DNA of 64,000 bases, taken from Lateolabrax maculatus (taxonomy: Eukaryota; Chordata; Actinopteri; Acropomatiformes; Lateolabracidae). The DNA lies in the NCBI GenBank assembly GCA_031216445.1, contig CM062214.1, positions 22,311,001 to 22,375,000 on the forward strand, read 5' to 3'. The notes below the pieces were generated by a model that searched no databases, had not been told where the DNA came from, and saw nothing but the letters and a program-made list of their open reading frames with translations. Made by a program: the position numbers and the translations under genes. Below, piece by piece: positions 58,700 through 64,000 of the stretch. Position 1 is the first letter of the stretch, and each line of letters opens with the position of its first letter.

Positions 58700-60590
58700 T
58701 AAAACATCCATTGTAAATAAGAGGAGTAGACAACCTAGACTGCAATGGAAAGGAAAAATAAACAAGCAGCTCCTATATGAAGTGCAACCTGAGTCCCATA
58801 ATAAAAATGATAATATTTATTGGAAGAGCAGTTTATTAAAAGAGAAGCGCATGACTAGAGGCAATAATTAAAGCAAATAGAAAAAAAGGGTTCAGGACAA
58901 GATAAGGTAAAACAACAGACAGGGAAAAAATAAAGTAAAATAAAAATGTAAGTATGTATAAGTATGTTGTCAGAAGAGATCTGAGATGGTTTCAAACTGA
59001 CTGACACTGGAGTTAAACTATAGTAACAAATTGGGATCTCACAGAAATCAGCTTTTTCCCTAGATAACAAACAGAAGGGGTTACATTCACCACAGTAATT
59101 CAGTCAAAATCAAATGTGACACATCTGGCCAGTTTTATGGACTATCACATGTCACTTTCTGTAGGCTACTTTGGTATTTGTGTTGTTTCAACTTAAATTT
59201 TTTTTTTTTTTCAGTTTTTTGGCCCGTGAGTCGGTAAAATCTGATTGGCTGGGCGTTCATCCAACACACCAGGATGTGTGTCTAGACATCATGAACTTAC
59301 TTAGAGCTCCATTTTGGAGAAGTAAACCTCACAAAATGATCTGTTATACAATACCACAGTCTGCGACCAGCCAACCCGCAGATCAGACTCACAGGCTTCT
59401 TTCTATTCATGGACCGGCAGTGTTGAAAAGTGAAGTTTAAAATCATGACAGTCTGAGAATGACTTTAAAAAACCCTGTAACGATACAAATACTGTCACAA
59501 ATTGGCACTGTTAGGCTCATCTGGCAATTGATTCAAATCCATTTAGTCCAAAGGTTCACTGGAAAATGTTGCCGTTTGGACAGCGTCTGCTTCTATCAAC
59601 AACCCTGAAGTCAAATTTAGTTTGAGTCTACTGAGAGTTGGCAGATGTCTGATCAGCTTTCAAATAGAAGTGCACATGTTTAGCATCACAATTTGAAACA
59701 CTATTTTGTCTCTTATGATCATGTTTCTAAGGCTTTACATGTACTTTCATTCATAATCTTTCTCTACTAAATCAGCCTTTGTATCATTTAAGTAAGATTT
59801 TTCCAAATGTCCACTTTACAAGACAGAAGATCACTCTTACAAAAAGAAATCACAGGTTCATTTATCACAAGCAAAATACATTTCACATATTAATTTGAGT
59901 ATATATTGAATTTCTTGTGTGCTTTGTTTTGTGTATCTGTGCTCCAAAACTTTTGACCAAGTTCTCCATTTTTGTGAATATAATGCCAAAATAATCAGAT
60001 GCTGTCAGAACATATTAAACATTGACAACAGTACTGCTGTTTGTGGTTATATTTAGACAATTAAGGCTTGTGTGAGGAAAAGAAAAGATTGTGATCTTAA
60101 TTGAAGATTGAAAAAGTAAACATTGACAAGATGTGAAACCCTTTCTTAGTATCAAGGTCATATTCTTCGTTCACCCAACAAAGCATCCAACAAGCACCTC
60201 TCTATGTTTTTTCTCTGATATATGACGTCAAACTACTTCCTGCTTTGGAACAGTGAACATAAAGTGCATTACGTTTACTCCAAATCATATTAGCAAATAA
60301 AACTTAATTGCATATAAATGTAATTTGTAGGAGACATGGTTGCACAAGTGATTTTCCCCATGTCCCCATCAAATGTAAATAAATCTATCTCTAAAAAACC
60401 AACAGTGTAAAAAAGTAGAAGGAAATAAAGCGTTTGCGGCTTTGCAGTAATATTTTTCATGGTGTATTCAATTCTTAGAAATGGCATGACACTAATTTTC
60501 AAAAGTGTGAAGGGGACTTGGTAGCGTAGCAGCTTCACCCGTGACCTCCGTTTTCAATGTAAACGTATGTGGTTTTAGTCACATTTCATG
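58700..60590. other. intergenic upstream of ppm1h, nothing recognised
   Basis: AT-rich unique-looking sequence. I see no exon, RNA gene or clear mobile element. Confidence 0.5.
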
Positions 60591-60594
60591 CTTC

Positions 60595-60870
60595 AAATGT
60601 AAAATTCCCCATCTAAAATGTCTGAAAACCGTCTGTGAATTGATCATTTATGAAATCCTGTTTTACACGTGATGACCCACATTTATTTTAAATGTGAACT
60701 TATTTATTTTTCTTAATGTAAAATTTCCCATTTGAAATATCTGAAAATCTAGTGTGCCTCTGTCATGCCAATTTATCACAAGTTACATGTCCTAAAACAC
60801 ATGTTTCAATATGTGATTATGTGAAATTGGCTCCACATGTGAAAAACATGTGAAACGTATTTTGCATATG
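60595..60870. repeat. diverged duplication with a period of about 120 bp
   Basis: ATGTAAAATTCCCCATCTAA and the matching TGTCTGAAAA block near 60597-60632 recur as ATGTAAAATTTCCCATTTGA and TATCTGAAAA near 60716-60751. CATGTGAAA motifs follow. It could be part of an unnamed fish repeat. Confidence 0.4.
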
Positions 60871-61339
60871 CTTTTTTGTGAGGGTTGAAGTTTTTGAAAG
60901 TGCACAGCATGGATTTCTCTCAAGATTATAGAACCTTGTTTATATTCACTAACGGACAGTTACAATATTTTCAATCTTTATTAGTTTACATGCCCATTAA
61001 AACCGTGAGCTCACTCATTATACAGAATGTCTCCAGAGTGAACATGAATGAACCCCAGTGAAAGTAGAGTTTCCAAATTGGCAGACTATATCCAATCAAT
61101 AATTCAATTCATTCGGGGTTTGCAAGCAAAGAGCAACTCTACTGACCTAATTACACACAGCAAGCCAGTCTGTGAGCTGGGATCCAGTAGATGATACTGT
61201 ACCTTAGGCAGGATATGCAATCATCCATAGTTAGTAAACACTTAACCGAGCAGTGAATGGGACCCTGGTCTATTCTGTACTACAGAAATCAAGTAAACAG
61301 AAATCTAGAAATCTTTTGTGCTAACACCTTTGTGACAAC

Positions 61340-61560
61340 AGTTTAAAGGAGGGCATGTTTCTGTTCCAACATGGCAATGTGTCCCTTAAAAAGGTAAAGT
61401 CCATGGTTTTGGTTTTGGTTTTCCAAATTTGATGTGAGAGGACATGAGTGGCCTGCACAGAGCACTGACCTCAACCCCATTTAACATTTTTTAAATTCAT
61501 TAAATTACAGACAGGCCTAACATCACCACACCTTCCCAGAAAATGAAGGCAGCAGATTGA
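61340..61560 (+). pseudogene. broken Tc1/mariner-like transposase fragment
   Basis: Codons 61446-61481 read EWPAQSTDLNPI, the signature near the catalytic Glu of Tc1-family transposases. Upstream, 61355-61388 reads FLFQHGNVSL in another stretch, comparable to the FQxDNDPKH region. A stop codon replaces the expected Glu right after NPI, and the rest is lost. It is an old dead copy. Confidence 0.6.
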
Positions 61561-61619
61561 TGCACATGGATTTGAAATTAGATGTTCAAAATGACGTAGA
61601 AGGAGAATCAAGATCTATA

Positions 61620-61811
61620 TATAGGACCCATAACATGCATGGAGAGGACATAGGGTGAGGGCACTGCATCACATCACATTCATCAGTGTGCCTGGGAGCA
61701 GTTGAACAGTGCTCAAGGGCACCTTGGCAGTGCTCTGGAGGTGGACTGGAGCCTCTCCAACCAATCGCCAAACCAAAGGCCTCTACCCACCGAACCACTG
61801 CCAACAAAGCG
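61620..61811 (-). mobile_element. fish interspersed repeat body abutting the tRNA gene
   Basis: On the - strand it contains AGAGCACTGCCAAGGTGCCC, TTGAGCACTGTTCAACTGCT and CCCAGGCACACTGATGAATG, motifs I associate with abundant teleost repeat tails. It starts directly at the 3' end of the tRNA-Pro, the layout expected of a tRNA-headed SINE or an insertion at a tRNA 3' end. Confidence 0.45.
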
Positions 61812-61883
61812 GGGCTCGTCCGGGATTTGAACCCGGGACCTCTCGCACCCAAAGCGAGAATCATACCCCTAGACCAACGAGCC
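61812..61883 (-). tRNA. tRNA-Pro (anticodon TGG)
   Basis: A 72-nt cloverleaf on the - strand. The acceptor stem GGCTCGT/ACGAGCC pairs at all 7 positions, and the discriminator is C. The A box reads TGGTCTAGGGG, the anticodon arm CTCGC-TTTGGGT-GCGAG gives anticodon TGG, and the T arm CCGGG-TTCAAAT-CCCGG includes B box GGTTCAAATCC. It looks identical to the vertebrate nuclear tRNA-Pro(TGG) as I recall it. Only a TTT follows the 3' end, a weak pol III terminator, and the fish repeat body follows immediately. Confidence 0.93.
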
Positions 61884-62309
61884 AGCTGAAAAAAAACAAA
61901 ACAATAAATATTGAAGACATCCTGTAAAATAAAACCAAATCAGTTAAGGGTCACTTTTCCATTGGGAGACATCTTATGTAATAAATACCTGAAGAAGTAA
62001 TCTGAGTTGTTCTCCTGAGAAGTTCCCGAAATAATCATCAAATAATCAAAGTTTGCAATGTCCCTGAAAGCCCTCTGTATGTCTGCCACAAACTTTCACC
62101 AAAGTTTCTACTTCACTCTCAAAATTCACATTTTGAACCAATTTTCCGTCAGTAAAAAGACTCTAGTGCAATTCTACTGAATGCCTGTGTAAGCTGTTTC
62201 TATTTTTTTGTCCACTCCCTCCAGCTCTGCCTCTGCCTTATTTATCACAGGATTATGACAGTGATGACAGGGTCAAGATGGCTTAAAGATTGTCTTTGTC
62301 ATACCAGCC

Positions 62310-62311
62310 TG

Positions 62312-62342
<31 letters not shown>

Positions 62343-62343
62343 A
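62310..62343. repeat. (GT)n microsatellite
   Basis: GT run with one TTTG interruption, shortly before a possible acceptor site. Confidence 0.9.
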
Positions 62344-62579
62344 ATCAGCCTGCTAGTCCAACTGATGTCTGACTCACAGATGGACACAGACGGCCGCCCA
62401 CACGCACTCTTACCAGAGGATAATCTGGAGGTGGTGAACCCGAGTGATCGCAAAGGTTGGTGTCTGTTTATCTGTGTGAGACAGAGAGACGGTTCACCAT
62501 GTCTTCTTCATGCCAGCACTGCATTTGTCCTTTAACTGAAATACTGAGACGCTACAAATATAATGCAGTTATCACACTT

Positions 62580-62790
62580 ATCAGGATCTAAACTAGTTCT
62601 ACTACCACTTCTGTTAGTAGTTGTACTAACATTAATACTTTTACTACTGCTGCTGCCACTATTACTGACTAGTGCAACAATCATACTACTACTACTACTA
62701 ACTTCTACTACTTCCATTACTACTACCACTACTCCTGCTGCCACTGCTATAATCTTACTTGTACAACTACTAATACTTTAACTACTGCTT
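62580..62790. repeat. imperfect CTA/CTG trinucleotide tract
   Basis: About 200 bp dominated by ACT, CTA, CTG and ATT triplets. Open frames across it are low-complexity artefacts. Confidence 0.7.
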
Positions 62791-63284
62791 CTAATCAGTA
62801 ATAGTTGTAGTGATTCTGGCAGATTAAAGTATTGATTGGTAGGTGACTGGCGTGCAATTACTGTTATTGGATTTCATATTTCTTTATGGCAACAATTTAC
62901 ATTTATGATGTAAATAAGAATTTGATTTAAAATTAAAATAATAATACTTGTACGCAGTGGGAGATACTGGTTCTTCCCCTTCCATCCAAAAATGATGTGG
63001 TATTGATATTGGTCATTGTATGGCAGGATTGGAAAGCTGGCTCCATATAGGCCTAATAAATTGCAAATGTATTATTTGAGATAGTGCTAATTGTACACTA
63101 AAACTAAATACTTGACAAAGATTCTCACACATATTAAATAATCCCTGCCATATATGTGCATTTTTTCAGGTTTTGTGGGCATATTGTAGTTTTAATGTCT
63201 GACCAGCAGATGTCAGCAGCGGTCTGAGAATTTCTCCGGGCAAATCTTATCTGACCACTATTTTGTAAAAACTAGGCAAGTCTT

Positions 63285-63329
<45 letters not shown>
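63285..63329. repeat. (GT)n microsatellite
   Basis: About 22 GT units. The remaining sequence to 64,000 is unique-looking with a T run at 63462-63476 and no recognisable gene. Confidence 0.95.
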
Positions 63330-64000
63330 ATGTATATGGTGCATGTGCTGCCTTAAGTACATATATGGATAATACTGCACATGGCCTTGTATGTTTGCTT
63401 TGGATACTCATGCTGTCAAAGTATCCAACGCACACCCAAGCTCACATACACACATATAGTGTTTTTTTTTTTTTTTGTGATTCAATAAGGGGATAACATT
63501 AGACCGGTCACACACCACCGACAGGGCTCTTGCTGGTGCTGAACTGTGAATGTGTGTGATTTATGGGTGTTGATGGGTCCAGATTCCATTCCCATCTGGC
63601 CCATCAGAGGGTGATGGGGTGTTCAGATGCTCTGACCATTTGTCTCTGTTATTGCCTTCCTCACTTTGCAGTAAACATCACCTTCTTCCTGCAGAGTTAA
63701 AGTTTGTCTCTGCCAATAGAAAAACAGGATACATGTGCTGTTGTTTTCACATGTATGTGTTGCTTTTGGAGAGTCCTGTTGTAGACTTTGTTTGTTTTTG
63801 CTGTATCTGATTTACAAAAACACTTTATAATACAGCCTTTCACAGCTGCTTTTGCAATTTAGACAAAATTCATGAAAGAGTGAAGTCACACTACTGCCTG
63901 CCTCATCAAAAGCAATGGTTAAAAACTGAAAATAATGAATTTTTGTATCTTTCATTATGATAGTCACTAAAAACAAATATAGTGAGCCATCATAAAACAA

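Overview
This is vertebrate nuclear DNA, almost certainly from a teleost fish and probably a percomorph. It has small coding exons with GT-AG introns, many CA/GT microsatellites, fish-type degenerate repeats and CpG-rich promoters. Nothing bacterial is present. All assignments come from reading the sequence and recognising families; no search was run.

Region 1 (about 1-22,520, + strand) is the 3' four-fifths of mon2, the Golgi/endosome scaffold related to large Arf-GEFs. I placed 27 coding exons from 351 to a stop at 21,868-21,870. Their lengths sum to 4,149 nt, with every splice phase consistent, giving 1,382 residues. The first roughly 330 residues lie left of the window. One exon is an 18-nt microexon.

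Region 2 (about 22,520-30,335) is the gap between two convergent protein genes. It holds let-7i: the mature arm is at 23,954-23,975, in a hairpin with an 8-bp perfect basal stem, inside a CpG-rich segment. G-run repeats lie on one side of it and a GGAGCCCGG-type repeat on the other. The mon2 - let-7i - ppm1h order matches the tetrapod arrangement I know (human 12q14). The rest of the gap has degenerate fish repeats and no recognisable coding exon.

Region 3 (30,336-57,552, - strand) is the whole ppm1h coding region in 10 exons. The exons sum to 1,545 nt, or 514 residues plus stop, the length I know for human PPM1H. The PP2C metal-binding motifs DGHAG, DGLWD and GDD are intact. The last intron uses a GC donor. 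The first exon is in a CpG island.

Region 4 (57,950-64,000) is the upstream flank of ppm1h. It has microsatellites, a dead Tc1-like transposase remnant, a fish repeat body and a complete tRNA-Pro(TGG) gene on the - strand directly against that repeat. One weak exon candidate is noted.

The genes share a neighbourhood rather than a pathway, although both proteins act at Golgi/endosome membranes: MON2 in endosome-to-Golgi traffic, and PPM1H on phosphorylated Rab GTPases. I found no convincing new enzyme system. The points most worth a second look are the let-7i surroundings, the GC-AG intron, the microexon, an intronic antisense ORF, the tRNA-repeat junction and homeodomain-site clusters in ppm1h introns.
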